From Paracoccaceae bacterium (lineage in GTDB: Bacteria > Pseudomonadota > Alphaproteobacteria > Rhodobacterales > Rhodobacteraceae), in contig JAAFAB010000004.1 in NCBI GenBank assembly GCA_018222585.1, positions 62,001 to 126,000 on the forward strand: a stretch of DNA of 64,000 nt. Reading direction: 5' to 3'. Positions 36,114 to 44,651 of this stretch are shown piece by piece. The notes under the pieces were generated by a model. That model was not told the origin of the DNA. It was given only the letters and a program-made list of their open reading frames with translations, and did no database searches. The translations under genes and the position numbers were made by a program. Every line of letters begins with the position of its first letter. Positions within the stretch are counted from its first letter, which is position 1.

Positions 36114-36910
36114 GCGGACCCCTGCACCTGTCCCGCATGACCCAGGCCGAGGCGGCGCGGCGGCTGGCCGAGAACCCGGTGATCCTGTTGCCCCTCGGGT
36201 CTCAGGAAGGGCAGGGGCCGCATGTTCCCATGGGCGACTATCGCCTGTCCGAGGCATTGGCCGAACGGGTGGCGGAGCGAAGCGGGGCGCTGGTCGCCCC
36301 GGCGCTGCCCTTCGCCTATGCCGACTTCTTCCGCGACTATCCGGGGGGGATGCAGCTTCGGGCGGACACCTTCACCGCGTTGCTGACCGATATGCTGACC
36401 AGCTTCCTCGATCACGGGCTGACCCGGCTGCTGATCCTCAACGGCCATACGACAAACGCGCCACTGATCTCGCAGGTCACGCGGACGCTGCGCCGCGAAC
36501 GGGGTGCCGTGGTGGCCTCGGTCGACCTCTGGCCTTCCGTCTCCGCCACGGTGCTGACGGACCACTTCGGGCAGAGCCCGGTGCGCGGCCATGGGGGCGA
36601 GCCGATCACCTCGGTCGCCCTGCACCTGCTGCCGGAGGACGCGCGGCCCCTGGGCGCCCTGCCCGAGGATCGGCGCGGGCAGCTTCTGAACCTTGCCCTG
36701 CGTGGCGTCTCCGGGGCGGATTTCGAGGGGCTGCGGGTGAACCTGCCGGTGACCGCGAGCGAGATCGCGCCCGACGGCCTGCTGGGCGGCGATGCCACCC
36801 TGGCCACAGCCGAGGCGGGCGCGGCGATCACCGAAGACCTCGTGCGCCGGCTTTCGGCCCTGGTCGCCCATTTGCAAGAGGCCCCGGCCCCCGGAAAGGA
36901 CCCCGCATGA
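36110..36910 (+). CDS. creatininase-family amidohydrolase
   Basis: Enzyme of 266 residues in the creatininase/MftE family, metal-dependent hydrolases acting on cyclic or peptide amides. PVILLPLGSQEGQGPHVPMG near the N-terminus contains the conserved E and H metal ligands; in the second half LLILNGHTTN is the NGHGGN-like block, and RGHGGEPITS carries another metal-binding motif. The ATG overlaps the preceding gene by 4 nt. Lactam ring opening or peptide cleavage would suit the cluster, but true creatininase activity is not implied. Confidence 0.85.
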   Translation: MSGPLHLSRMTQAEAARRLAENPVILLPLGSQEGQGPHVPMGDYRLSEALAERVAERSGALVAPALPFAYADFFRDYPGGMQLRADTFTALLTDMLTSFLDHGLTRLLILNGHTTNAPLISQVTRTLRRERGAVVASVDLWPSVSATVLTDHFGQSPVRGHGGEPITSVALHLLPEDARPLGALPEDRRGQLLNLALRGVSGADFEGLRVNLPVTASEIAPDGLLGGDATLATAEAGAAITEDLVRRLSALVAHLQEAPAPGKDPA

Positions 36911-37596
36911 GCCGCTATCGTATCGAGCCGATGCCCGCCCCGGCGGCTCCGTCCCTGCTGGCGGCGCTGGAGAGGATCGAGACTGCCACCCTGGGCCATG
37001 TGCGCCTGACCGGCATGGTGGATCGCGGCATCCGGGCGCTCGACCCGGACCAGCCCGCCCGTGCCGGTGTGGCAGTGACGCTGGCCCTGCCGGCCATGTG
37101 CTCCACACTGATGCACCATGCGGTCAGCCTGCTGCGACCGGGCGACATCCTGATCGTCGATCGCCTGGGCGATGACCGTTTCGCCTGCCTTGGCGGTGCC
37201 GTGGCGCGGGCGGCGAAGATGGCCGGCGCGGCCGGGGTGGTGATCGACGGCCCCGTGACCGATGTGGCCGAGATCCTGGCCGAGGGCCTGCCGGTCTGGT
37301 CGCGCGGCCCCGCGCAGCTGACGACCCGAAGGCTGGAGCTGGGCGGCACGCTGAACCGACCGGTCAGCTGCGGCGGCGTGCCGGTGCTGCCGGGGGACAT
37401 CGTGCTGGGCGATGCCTCGGGCGTGGTGGTGATGCCCGCCGACGAGGCCGCCGCCGAGGCCGAAGCGGGGATCGCGCGCGAGGGCCGGGTGGCCCGCACC
37501 ATGGACCGCCTCGCGGCGGGCGAACGACTGGGCGATATCACCGGGGTCACTGCCCGGATCGCCGACCTGACAGACCCGAAGGACCCGATGAAATGA
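36907..37596 (+). CDS. RraA-family protein (HMG aldolase-like)
   Basis: Protein of 229 residues in the RraA/4-hydroxy-4-methyl-2-oxoglutarate aldolase family. GDILIVDRLGDDRFACLGG is the family core, and GAAGVVIDGPVTDVAEI provides the R/D-rich metal site region (note GPVTD where aldolases have GxxRD). PVLPGDIVLGDASGVVVMP is the second conserved block. The missing Arg in GPVTD suggests a changed or lost aldolase function. It overlaps both neighbours by 4 nt and is coupled to the hydrolases. Confidence 0.85.
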   Translation: MSRYRIEPMPAPAAPSLLAALERIETATLGHVRLTGMVDRGIRALDPDQPARAGVAVTLALPAMCSTLMHHAVSLLRPGDILIVDRLGDDRFACLGGAVARAAKMAGAAGVVIDGPVTDVAEILAEGLPVWSRGPAQLTTRRLELGGTLNRPVSCGGVPVLPGDIVLGDASGVVVMPADEAAAEAEAGIAREGRVARTMDRLAAGERLGDITGVTARIADLTDPKDPMK

Positions 37597-38477
37597 TCCA
37601 GGACCTGCTGGTACCCATGCCCGCCTCGGTGGCGGATGTGCTGACCGTGACCGCGCCCCGTGCGCCGCTGATCCCGCTGGTGCTGGACAGTCCGCACAGC
37701 GGCACCGCCCTGCCGCGCGACTTCCGCCCGGCGGTCGATCCGGCCATGGTCCGGATTTCGGCGGATACCCATGTCGACGACATCTTCGCCGCTGCCCCCG
37801 ATCATGGTGCGCCGCTGCTGGCTGCGCTCTTTCCCCGCAGCTTCCTTGATCCGAACCGGTCCCTTTCGGACATGGACAGGCAAATGGTGTCCGGCCCCTG
37901 GCCGCACCCGACCCGCGACAGCAACACTGCGCGGCGTGGCATGGGGCTGATCTGGCGCAAGGCCTGGGGCGAGACGCCGATGTATGACGCGCCGTTGACG
38001 GTGGCCGAGGCCGAGGCGCGCATCCGCCGCTACTGGCTGCCCTACCACGATGCCCTGCGCCAGTTGCTCGACGGGGCCTTTGCCCAGTATCGCCGGGTCT
38101 GGCACATCAACTGCCACTCGATGACCGACGCGGGCCATGCCATGTCCTCGGACGGGCCGGGCACGACCCGCGCCGACATCTGCATCGGCGACATGCTGGG
38201 CACTTCGGCGGGGGCCGAGTTCACCGCGCTTCTGCGCGAGATCCTGGTGGAAGAGGGCTTCAGCGTCGCGATGAACAAGCCCTTCAAGGGGGCCGAGCTG
38301 ACCGAGGCCTATGCCAACCCCGCCATCGGCCGCCATTCCGTGCAGTTCGAGATCAACCGGCGCCTCTACATGGACGAGACTACGCGCGACCGCAGCGCGG
38401 ACTACCCGGCGTTCAAGGCCGCGATGACCCGACTGGTCGGGCGTGTCGCCGCCTACGTGAAGGCGGAGGTATCCTGA
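37593..38477 (+). CDS. N-formylglutamate amidohydrolase-family enzyme
   Basis: Enzyme of 294 residues in the N-formylglutamate amidohydrolase (HutG/FGase) family. PLVLDSPHSGTALPRDF provides the first conserved block with the SPHSG motif, FLDPNRSLSDMD the second, and HINCHSMTDAGHAMS the third metal-binding block. The C-terminal VQFEINRRLYMDETT is also typical. The usual reaction is removal of an N-formyl group from glutamate; here the operon suggests an N-acyl amino acid or peptide intermediate. It overlaps the RraA-like gene by 4 nt. Confidence 0.87.
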   Translation: MIQDLLVPMPASVADVLTVTAPRAPLIPLVLDSPHSGTALPRDFRPAVDPAMVRISADTHVDDIFAAAPDHGAPLLAALFPRSFLDPNRSLSDMDRQMVSGPWPHPTRDSNTARRGMGLIWRKAWGETPMYDAPLTVAEAEARIRRYWLPYHDALRQLLDGAFAQYRRVWHINCHSMTDAGHAMSSDGPGTTRADICIGDMLGTSAGAEFTALLREILVEEGFSVAMNKPFKGAELTEAYANPAIGRHSVQFEINRRLYMDETTRDRSADYPAFKAAMTRLVGRVAAYVKAEVS

Positions 38478-39292
38478 TGGCCCGGATGAATTTCTATCGC
38501 CTGCCGGCCAGCGCCATGTTTGCCGCCCGCTGCGATCCCCGCTTCCACTATTGCACCTACGTCCCCGAAAGCTACGAGCCGGAGGGCCACCGCAGCTATC
38601 CTCTGGCGGTGCTGATCCATCACAGCAAACGCGACGCCCAGGCGCTGCGGGATCGTTTCATCGCCTTTGCCGAGGCGCATCAGTGCGCGCTTCTTGCGCC
38701 GCTATTTCCCTGCGGGATCAACGGCGTGGACGATTTCAACAACTACAAGTTGATGCGTCACGCCGGTATCGCCTACGACGAGGTCCTGCTGGGCATGATC
38801 GAGGAAGTGGCCGAGGTCTTCCGCCTGCAGAGCGGGCAGGTCCTGCTGTACGGCTTCTCGGGCGGCGGGCAATTTGCGCATCGCTTCCTGCTGCGCCACC
38901 CGCACCGGCTGCGCGGCGTCTCCATCGCGGCGCCGGGCACGGTGACCCTGCCGGGGGACCCGCGGGGATGGTGGGTCGGCACCGGCGACATGGCGGCGTC
39001 GACGGGTGCGCGCTTCGACCCGGCAGCGGTCGCCCGGGTCCCGACCCAGCTGCTCGTCGGGGCAGAGGACACGGCAGAGGGCATGACGATACGTCCCGGT
39101 TCGGATTTCTGGTGCGAGGATGGCGCCAACGACGCCGGCGCGACCCGGGTCGCGCGCCTGTCGTCCCTGGAAGCGGCGTTGCGGACCATCGGCGCGGCGC
39201 CGGAACGGCTGGACCTGCCGGGCGTCGGTCACGAGGCCGAGGCGATGGAAGCGCCGGTCGCGGCGTTCTTCGGCCGCCTGCTGGCCGGCTAG
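38477..39292 (+). CDS. alpha/beta hydrolase
   Basis: Alpha/beta-hydrolase of 271 residues with nucleophile Ser128 in LLYGFSGGGQF, the GxSxG elbow. It resembles PHB depolymerase-like or dienelactone hydrolase-like enzymes in its N-terminal YPLAVLIHHSKRDAQALRDR. The C-terminal His is likely in DLPGVGHEAE. No signal peptide is seen. The ATG overlaps the preceding stop by 1 nt, and it is the last gene of the 29577-39292 operon. It ends 4 nt into the convergent GntR gene. Confidence 0.8.
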   Translation: MARMNFYRLPASAMFAARCDPRFHYCTYVPESYEPEGHRSYPLAVLIHHSKRDAQALRDRFIAFAEAHQCALLAPLFPCGINGVDDFNNYKLMRHAGIAYDEVLLGMIEEVAEVFRLQSGQVLLYGFSGGGQFAHRFLLRHPHRLRGVSIAAPGTVTLPGDPRGWWVGTGDMAASTGARFDPAAVARVPTQLLVGAEDTAEGMTIRPGSDFWCEDGANDAGATRVARLSSLEAALRTIGAAPERLDLPGVGHEAEAMEAPVAAFFGRLLAG

Positions 39293-40200
39293 TCCAGCCG
39301 GGCCGCTTCGCCCGGGACGCGGCTGAGGTGGCGGTCCAGGATCTGCGCGGCGGCTTCGGTGTCGCCGGCCTCGATCGCATCGAGGATCGCCAGGTGATCG
39401 CGGGCCGCCTTGCGGATGCGATCCGCACTCAGTTCGGTGAATTCCACCACCTCGGTCATGCGGCGCAGGCTGTTCTGCCGGGCGATCGCCTCGGTGAGGA
39501 ACCGGTTGTGCGCCCAGCCCACCACGGTGGCATGGAAGCCGGCGTTGGCCTCGAACCACTCCGCCCCGGCAATCCGCTCTACCGGCGTGTCATGCAGACG
39601 CTGCTGCTGCGCACGCAGTTCGGCCAGCTGGGCGAGATCCGGCCGGAACCCGGCGTCACGCACCGCCCCGCATTCGACGATCACGCGGAACCCGTAACTG
39701 GCGTTGATCGCCCCCGGGTTGTCCAGTGTTTCGGCGAAGCGCCAGCCGTGGCCCGTGCGCCGTTCCGCCAGCCCCGCGTTGGCGAACCGCATCAGAACCA
39801 GGCGGATCATGCCGCGCGTCACGCCGAAATGATCCGCCAGCTCGGCCTCGGAGACCTCCGGGGCGATCTCGCCGCAGGCGCGCGCCGTCATCACCCTCTC
39901 GTAGAGGGTTTCCGTTTCCGACTTGGGCAGAAGGGCGGACAGGTTGTCGTTCTCGGCCGGCACGCCATGAAAGCGGAAGCCGACGTTGGGGACCTTGGTG
40001 AACAGGCCACGCTCCTCCAGATGGATCAGCACGCGGCGGACCGGGGTCCTGGAGGTTCCCAGCAACTTCGCCAGTGGGGTCTCCGAAACATGTTCACCCT
40101 TCTTCCAGTGCCCATCCTGCGCGAGGGTAAGGATCTTGTGGGCGATCTCGGCCTGGAGATTGCTCAGACCTTCGGCGGATGTGATGGACGTGGCGCTCAT
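39289..40200 (-). CDS. GntR-family regulator with two winged-helix domains
   Basis: Regulator of 303 residues with an unusual layout. A standard GntR winged helix (LAKLLGTSRTPVRRVLIHLEERG) is followed by a second one (LADHFGVTRGMIRLVLMRFANAG), then an FCD-type helical domain (RVIVECGAVRDAG; HLAILDAIEAGDTEAAAQIL). It converges on and overlaps the hydrolase operon by 4 nt, so it is the likely controller of that operon. The start 40200 gives MSATSITSAEG; upstream in-frame codons read through low-complexity sequence. No strong ribosome binding site is visible. Confidence 0.85.
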   Translation of the reverse strand: MSATSITSAEGLSNLQAEIAHKILTLAQDGHWKKGEHVSETPLAKLLGTSRTPVRRVLIHLEERGLFTKVPNVGFRFHGVPAENDNLSALLPKSETETLYERVMTARACGEIAPEVSEAELADHFGVTRGMIRLVLMRFANAGLAERRTGHGWRFAETLDNPGAINASYGFRVIVECGAVRDAGFRPDLAQLAELRAQQQRLHDTPVERIAGAEWFEANAGFHATVVGWAHNRFLTEAIARQNSLRRMTEVVEFTELSADRIRKAARDHLAILDAIEAGDTEAAAQILDRHLSRVPGEAARLD

Positions 40201-40644
40201 GTCTGTGTCTCGGAGTCGTGTGTTTGACCGCACCCTGGATGGCAAGCGGAGCGGGAGCCAGGGGGCTGCCCATTCATACGACATGTTTTGCGGTAAGAGA
40301 ACCTGAGCCCGATCGTCTGACTTCGAGACATCGGGAGCGCAATCTCCGGCTGTTTCGCTGGTGGGTCGCCTTCGGCTTTCCTGCCTTCGCGGCAGTGCTG
40401 GGGATTGTCTGGCTGATGCTGAGGAAACCGGTGGTGTGAAGAGGGAAGGCGGGGTCGCTGTGCAAGGGAAGCCCCGGGTGATCGCGAAGCGCAGATAGCG
40501 GACGGTTCATGTGCCCCCGGAGGGGGGCACAAGAGGCGGCCTGGCGTTGCTTCGGCATGGCTTGATCGGTGCGATCTCATCCACTGCCGCTACGGGATCT
40601 TGGTCCGATCTAGGCGAGGAAGCAAAATCGGCGATCGGCGCGGG
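40201..40644 (+). other. 444-nt intergenic region with a decayed gene end
   Basis: No intact gene is visible. It contains the DUF2269-like fragment annotated at 40323-40439. Otherwise there are only short unsupported open frames. The regulator gene on one side and the deacylase gene on the other both end or begin on the minus strand, so the region is a promoter region for the first and a downstream tail for the second. Confidence 0.5.
40323..40439 (+). pseudogene. C-terminal remnant of a small membrane protein (DUF2269-like)
   Basis: The frame encodes a plausible transmembrane tail, RHRERNLRLFRWW followed by VAFGFPAFAAVLGIVWLMLR, then stop. This resembles the conserved end of DUF2269 membrane proteins as I recall it. 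The 5' part of the gene is missing: the upstream frame to 40218 shows no matching helices. It is probably the leftover of a deleted gene, or a short chance open frame with a hydrophobic stretch. Confidence 0.4.
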
Positions 40645-41670
40645 TCACTGCGTGAACGGCACCATCAGGCCATAGAGGGCGTCTCCTGCCGATGTCAGCG
40701 TCGGGAACCGCTTCCAGACCACCTCACCAGCGGCGCGGAAGTGCAGGCGCGTCACGTCGGCCAGCGGATCGTCCAGTCTGTGCAGCAGGCCCGCCAGCTG
40801 ATCCTTCTCAACCACCTCACCCTGATGGACCAGAGGGACGAACAGACCATCGTGCGGTGCAAATATTGATGAGCCGGGCCCAAGTGTCCGCATGAGCCGT
40901 GTGGCGGGTACGCTGGGCGTTTCCAATCCGCTCACAATCCCGAAGTCCAACAGGACCTGGCGCAATCCCCGTCGCGCAATGTCGAGCCCCGGCTGGGTCA
41001 GCGTGGGGCCACCGCCCAGTTCCGTCGTCAAAGCGGGGATGCCGGCCGCTTCGGCCGCCGCGTAAAGCGTGCTGTTCGCGCCACCCCCGCTGCCTTTGGT
41101 GATGACGCTGGTTGGGGCGCCGAAGCTGTCCAGCAAGGATCGGATCGCCGCCTTCGCCTGCGCGTCAAGGCCGGGGCGTGCCAAGGCGATCGGCAGATAT
41201 TGCAGGGACGATCCCCCTGAATGGAGGTCGATGACGAGATCGCTCATCGGGAAAAGGACCGAGGTAACGTAGTCTGCGATCATCTCCGTCGGGCTGCCAT
41301 CCGCCTTGCCGGGAAAGACGCGGTTGAGGTTGCCGCCATCAAGTGGCGAATTGCGCCGGCCTGCCAGGACCGCAGGACGATTCAGCGATGGTAGGACAAG
41401 AATGCGCCCGGCGATGCGGCCCTCGTCACTGGCCCGGCGCAAGTCCTGCACCAGCTCCAGCAGGGCGATCTGCCCCTCGTATTCGTCGCCGTGCGTTCCC
41501 GCGGTCAGCAGCGCGGTCGGTCCGTCGCCGCCCCGGATGCAGATCATTGGCACGGGTAGAACCCCGTAGGCCGAGGTGTCCGAGGAATGGGGAACATTGG
41601 CGCTGCCCGATTGCACGCCATTCGCGGTGAAATCAATGTGGGTCCAGACGCGGCTTTCGGTGCGGGTCAC
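40645..41670 (-). CDS. succinylglutamate desuccinylase/aspartoacylase-family N-deacylase
   Basis: Zinc enzyme of 341 residues in the M14-like AstE/AspA family. TAGTHGDEYEGQIALLEL holds the HxxE zinc motif, LVIDLHSGG the third ligand and LTTELGGGP the catalytic glutamate region. Family members remove N-acyl groups from amino acids (for example DoeB in ectoine breakdown). It starts at GTG 41670, overlapping the ABC ATPase by 4 nt, and is the last gene of the operon running down from 45818. With a PLP lyase and amino-acid importer in the same operon, N-acylated amino-acid conjugates are a likely substrate. Confidence 0.87.
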   Translation of the reverse strand: MTRTESRVWTHIDFTANGVQSGSANVPHSSDTSAYGVLPVPMICIRGGDGPTALLTAGTHGDEYEGQIALLELVQDLRRASDEGRIAGRILVLPSLNRPAVLAGRRNSPLDGGNLNRVFPGKADGSPTEMIADYVTSVLFPMSDLVIDLHSGGSSLQYLPIALARPGLDAQAKAAIRSLLDSFGAPTSVITKGSGGGANSTLYAAAEAAGIPALTTELGGGPTLTQPGLDIARRGLRQVLLDFGIVSGLETPSVPATRLMRTLGPGSSIFAPHDGLFVPLVHQGEVVEKDQLAGLLHRLDDPLADVTRLHFRAAGEVVWKRFPTLTSAGDALYGLMVPFTQ

Positions 41671-42389
41671 AGGATTTGCTCCAGGAAGGTTCGGGTGCGG
41701 AGGTTTTGCGGATTGGCGAAGAAGCTGTCGGGCGGGGCAACTTCGACGACTTGGCCGGCATCCATGAAGACGATGCGGTCGGCGACCTGCCGGGCAAAGC
41801 CCATCTCGTGCGTGACACAGATCATGGTCATGCCATCCTGTGCAAGGTCTGCCATGACGTCCAGCACCTCCTTGATCATCTCGGGATCAAGAGCCGAAGT
41901 GGGCTCGTCGAAGAGCATCGCCTTGGGGGACATGCAAAGGGCACGCGCGATGGCCACACGCTGCTGCTGGCCGCCCGACAGCTGGGTCGGGAACTTCAGG
42001 GCCTGTTCACGGATGCGAACGCGTTCCAGCATGCGCAGGGCGGTTTCCTCGGCCTCGGCCTGATCCATCCTGAGGGCGCGCGTCATGGCCAGGGTGCAGT
42101 TGCGCAGTACGGTGAGATGCGGGAACAGGTTGAACTGCTGGAACACCATGCCGACCTGGCGGCGCAGGCGTGGCAGGTTGGTCTCTTCCTGGCCCATCAC
42201 CTCGATATGGCCGTCCTGATAGGCCTCCAGCCGGTTCACGCAGCGGATCAGCGTGGATTTGCCAGAGCCCGAGGGGCCGCAGATCACCACCTGTTCCCCG
42301 GTGGCAACCTGCAGGTCGATGTCTTTCAGAACGTGGAAATCGCCGTACCACTTGTTCAGCTTGTTGATGGAAATGGCGGTCTGGTCCAT
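41667..42389 (-). CDS. polar amino-acid ABC transporter ATPase
   Basis: Cytoplasmic ATPase of 240 residues in the GlnQ/HisP class. Walker A GPSGSGKST, signature LSGGQQQRVAIARAL, Walker B AMLFDEPTSALDPE and H-loop CVTHEMG are intact. The ATG at 42389 has AGGA upstream and gives MDQTAISINKLNKWYG, a normal start; the longer in-frame version has no support. It works with the two permeases and the binding protein encoded upstream (higher coordinates). Confidence 0.95.
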   Translation of the reverse strand: MDQTAISINKLNKWYGDFHVLKDIDLQVATGEQVVICGPSGSGKSTLIRCVNRLEAYQDGHIEVMGQEETNLPRLRRQVGMVFQQFNLFPHLTVLRNCTLAMTRALRMDQAEAEETALRMLERVRIREQALKFPTQLSGGQQQRVAIARALCMSPKAMLFDEPTSALDPEMIKEVLDVMADLAQDGMTMICVTHEMGFARQVADRIVFMDAGQVVEVAPPDSFFANPQNLRTRTFLEQIL

Positions 42390-42397
42390 GGCGTGTC

Positions 42398-43057
42398 CTA
42401 TCGTCTTGTATTGGCCATCAGCCGCGCTTCCAGCCGGCGTACCAGCCAGGCGATGATCGAGCACAGCACGAGGAACACGATGCCTAGCAGGATCATCGGT
42501 TCGGCATAGCGGAAGGTGTCCGAGGCGATTTCAAGTGTCGTGCCCATCATCTCGGCCACGCCGATCACGGCCAGGTAGGGCGTCGATTTCAGGATCGAGA
42601 CAAAGTAGTTGCCCATTGGCGCCGCGATGTTGCGCAGCATCTGGGGCGCGACCACCCGCAGGGTTACGTCCAGAGGCGACAGGCCCACGGCCATCGCCGC
42701 CTCGGTCTGGCCGCGCGGCACGCTGTCGATACCCGCCTTGAAGACCTCGGCCAGGTAGGAGGCATAGTACAGGCTCATCGCCAGGACGCCGATCACCGGG
42801 CCGGGAAGCACCACGCCATAGTAGGGCAGCACGAAGTAGAGAAAATAGATCTGCACCAGGATCGGGGTCGAGCGCAGCGCGTCGATCACGAAACGCAGCA
42901 GGTAGCCCTGCCAGCGGCCGGTGCGGCGCAGGGTTTCCAGCGCGAACCCCACGAGCGATGCCCCGATGCAGGACAGGAAGGCCAGCAGCAGCGTCAGCGG
43001 CATCGCCTTGAAGATCGTGGCAAGGATGCGTTGCAGGAAGTCGATGTCAAACGTCAC
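42398..43057 (-). CDS. polar amino-acid ABC transporter permease, second subunit
   Basis: Inner-membrane permease of 219 residues, HisM/GlnP class. The coupling loop is DSVPRGQTEAAMAVGLSP, and AEVFKAGIDSV precedes it as usual. GTG at 43057 has GGAGG upstream and overlaps the first permease by 11 nt. Four to five hydrophobic helices are visible. Confidence 0.93.
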   Translation of the reverse strand: MTFDIDFLQRILATIFKAMPLTLLLAFLSCIGASLVGFALETLRRTGRWQGYLLRFVIDALRSTPILVQIYFLYFVLPYYGVVLPGPVIGVLAMSLYYASYLAEVFKAGIDSVPRGQTEAAMAVGLSPLDVTLRVVAPQMLRNIAAPMGNYFVSILKSTPYLAVIGVAEMMGTTLEIASDTFRYAEPMILLGIVFLVLCSIIAWLVRRLEARLMANTRR

Positions 43058-43721
43058 CGGCGCGTCCTCCGTTCAGGCGGCCACTGCGCCGACCCACCAC
43101 CCGCTCGAGGTGACGGCCCAGCACGGTGGCGGGGTAGAGCAGCAGGAAATACGCCAGCATCAGCGCGCCGTAGATGGCGGGCGGATCGAAGGTGAGCTGC
43201 GACAGCTCCTTCGCGCGGGCGGTCATGTCGGTCATGGTGATCAGCGCGACCAGTGCGGTGCCCTTCACCAGTTGGATGAACTGGTTGACAAAAGTCGGCA
43301 GCATGGCGACGGCCATCTGTGGCAGCTCGATCGTCAGCAGCACCTGCCAGCGGGTCAGCCCGATGGCCAGGCCGGCCTCGACCTGACCACGATCCAGCGC
43401 CTGCAGCGCGGCCCGCACCGACTGGCTGCCATAGGCGCCGATATGCAGACCGAGGGTCATTGCCGCAACGGTGGTGGCATTCAGGTACACGCCGGCCACC
43501 GGCAGGGTGTAGTAGAACATGAACATCAGGACGAGGATGGGCGTCGAGCGCCAAAACTCGATGATCGCGGTCACAGGCGCGCGCTTCCACCCGGTCAGGA
43601 ACTGTTGAGCCACCCCCGCCACCAAGGCGAAGGGGATGGCAAAGAGCAGGCCGAACGCCGTCACCGTAAGTGTGACGTCCAGCCCCTCGAGTATCCCGAG
43701 AAAGATCTCAGAGAACGACAC
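43047..43721 (-). CDS. polar amino-acid ABC transporter permease, first subunit
   Basis: Inner-membrane permease of 224 residues, same class as its neighbour. SVRAALQALDRGQVEAGLAI is the coupling loop. It begins at GTG 43721, 5 nt from the binding-protein stop; the ribosome binding site is weak, so coupling to upstream translation is likely. Homology between the two permeases is visible only at the loop and helices. Confidence 0.92.
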   Translation of the reverse strand: MSFSEIFLGILEGLDVTLTVTAFGLLFAIPFALVAGVAQQFLTGWKRAPVTAIIEFWRSTPILVLMFMFYYTLPVAGVYLNATTVAAMTLGLHIGAYGSQSVRAALQALDRGQVEAGLAIGLTRWQVLLTIELPQMAVAMLPTFVNQFIQLVKGTALVALITMTDMTARAKELSQLTFDPPAIYGALMLAYFLLLYPATVLGRHLERVVGRRSGRLNGGRAGDV

Positions 43722-43726
43722 GGTAA

Positions 43727-44599
43727 TCAGAGCCCCGCGCAGATTTCGGCGGTGGTGTAGCTGGGCGCCGCCTCGTCGTCGGTGAAGCCGTAGCGCGCGC
43801 GGATCTCTGCCACGGTGCCCTCGGCGGTCATCTCGGCCAGGCGGGCATTGTAGGCATCGCGCAGCTCGGTGTCTTCGGGACGGAAGGCGATCGCTGTGTA
43901 AAGCGCCACCGGCTCGCCATTCTCCCGCATCAGCCCGGTGAAGGGCGTGACCCGTTCGAGCTTGTCGCCGACATTGGGATCCTCAAGCAACATCGTCGCC
44001 GTCGGACCGGACAGGACGTTGCCATCGACACGGCCCGCCATGAGGGCCGAAAGGGCTTCCTGCGCGCCGGGGAATTGCTGCATCCGGTCCTCGGGGACAC
44101 CCGCGGCCAGCGCGTCCTTGGTGTTCAGCGTGCCGCGCCCGCCGCCCAGTACGAAATCTGTGTTCTCCTTGATGTCCTCGAAGCTGAAGACCTGCTTGGG
44201 GTTGCCCTTCTTCACCAGGATCGCATCCCCGACCGAAAGGTCCGGTTCGGAGAAGATCACCTGCGAGCAACGTTCCGGGGTGACCGAGATGCCCGAGGCG
44301 ATCATGTCGAACCGCTTGGCCTGAAGGCCGGGGATCAGCGCGCCGAAGTCGGAGATGATGAAATCGACCTCGGTAATTCCCAGCGGAGCCAATGCGGCAC
44401 GCACCAGATCGGGGTGAAAGCCTGCGACATTGCCGTCGGCATCGCGATAGCCCCAGGGGCGGCGGTTGTGGATGCCGACAGTGACCTTCTGGGCCTCGAC
44501 GCGGGCCTGCAGGCTGTCCTGGGCCTGCGCGGGGAACGCGGGCGCCAGCAGGCCCGCGGCGGTCAGGGCCAGGATGGTACGGCGTGTCATGGTCTTCAT
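43727..44599 (-). CDS. polar amino-acid ABC transporter substrate-binding protein
   Basis: Periplasmic binding protein of 290 residues, SBP family 3. A signal peptide (MTRRTILALTAAGLLAPAFP, cleavage near AQAQDS) precedes the mature domain. Family segments: VTVGIHNRRPWGYRDADGNV, GFHPDLVRAA, FDMIASGISVTPERCSQVIF and ALMAGRVDGNVLSG. The ATG at 44599 is preferred since it alone gives a correct signal peptide; further upstream in-frame codons run into the lyase gene spacing. The ligand is probably an amino acid or N-acyl derivative. Confidence 0.92.
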   Translation of the reverse strand: MKTMTRRTILALTAAGLLAPAFPAQAQDSLQARVEAQKVTVGIHNRRPWGYRDADGNVAGFHPDLVRAALAPLGITEVDFIISDFGALIPGLQAKRFDMIASGISVTPERCSQVIFSEPDLSVGDAILVKKGNPKQVFSFEDIKENTDFVLGGGRGTLNTKDALAAGVPEDRMQQFPGAQEALSALMAGRVDGNVLSGPTATMLLEDPNVGDKLERVTPFTGLMRENGEPVALYTAIAFRPEDTELRDAYNARLAEMTAEGTVAEIRARYGFTDDEAAPSYTTAEICAGL

Positions 44600-44651
44600 T
44601 GTTTGGAACTCTCTCTGTTGGTTGGTTTTTCTGTCGGGGAGGGGGAGGTCT

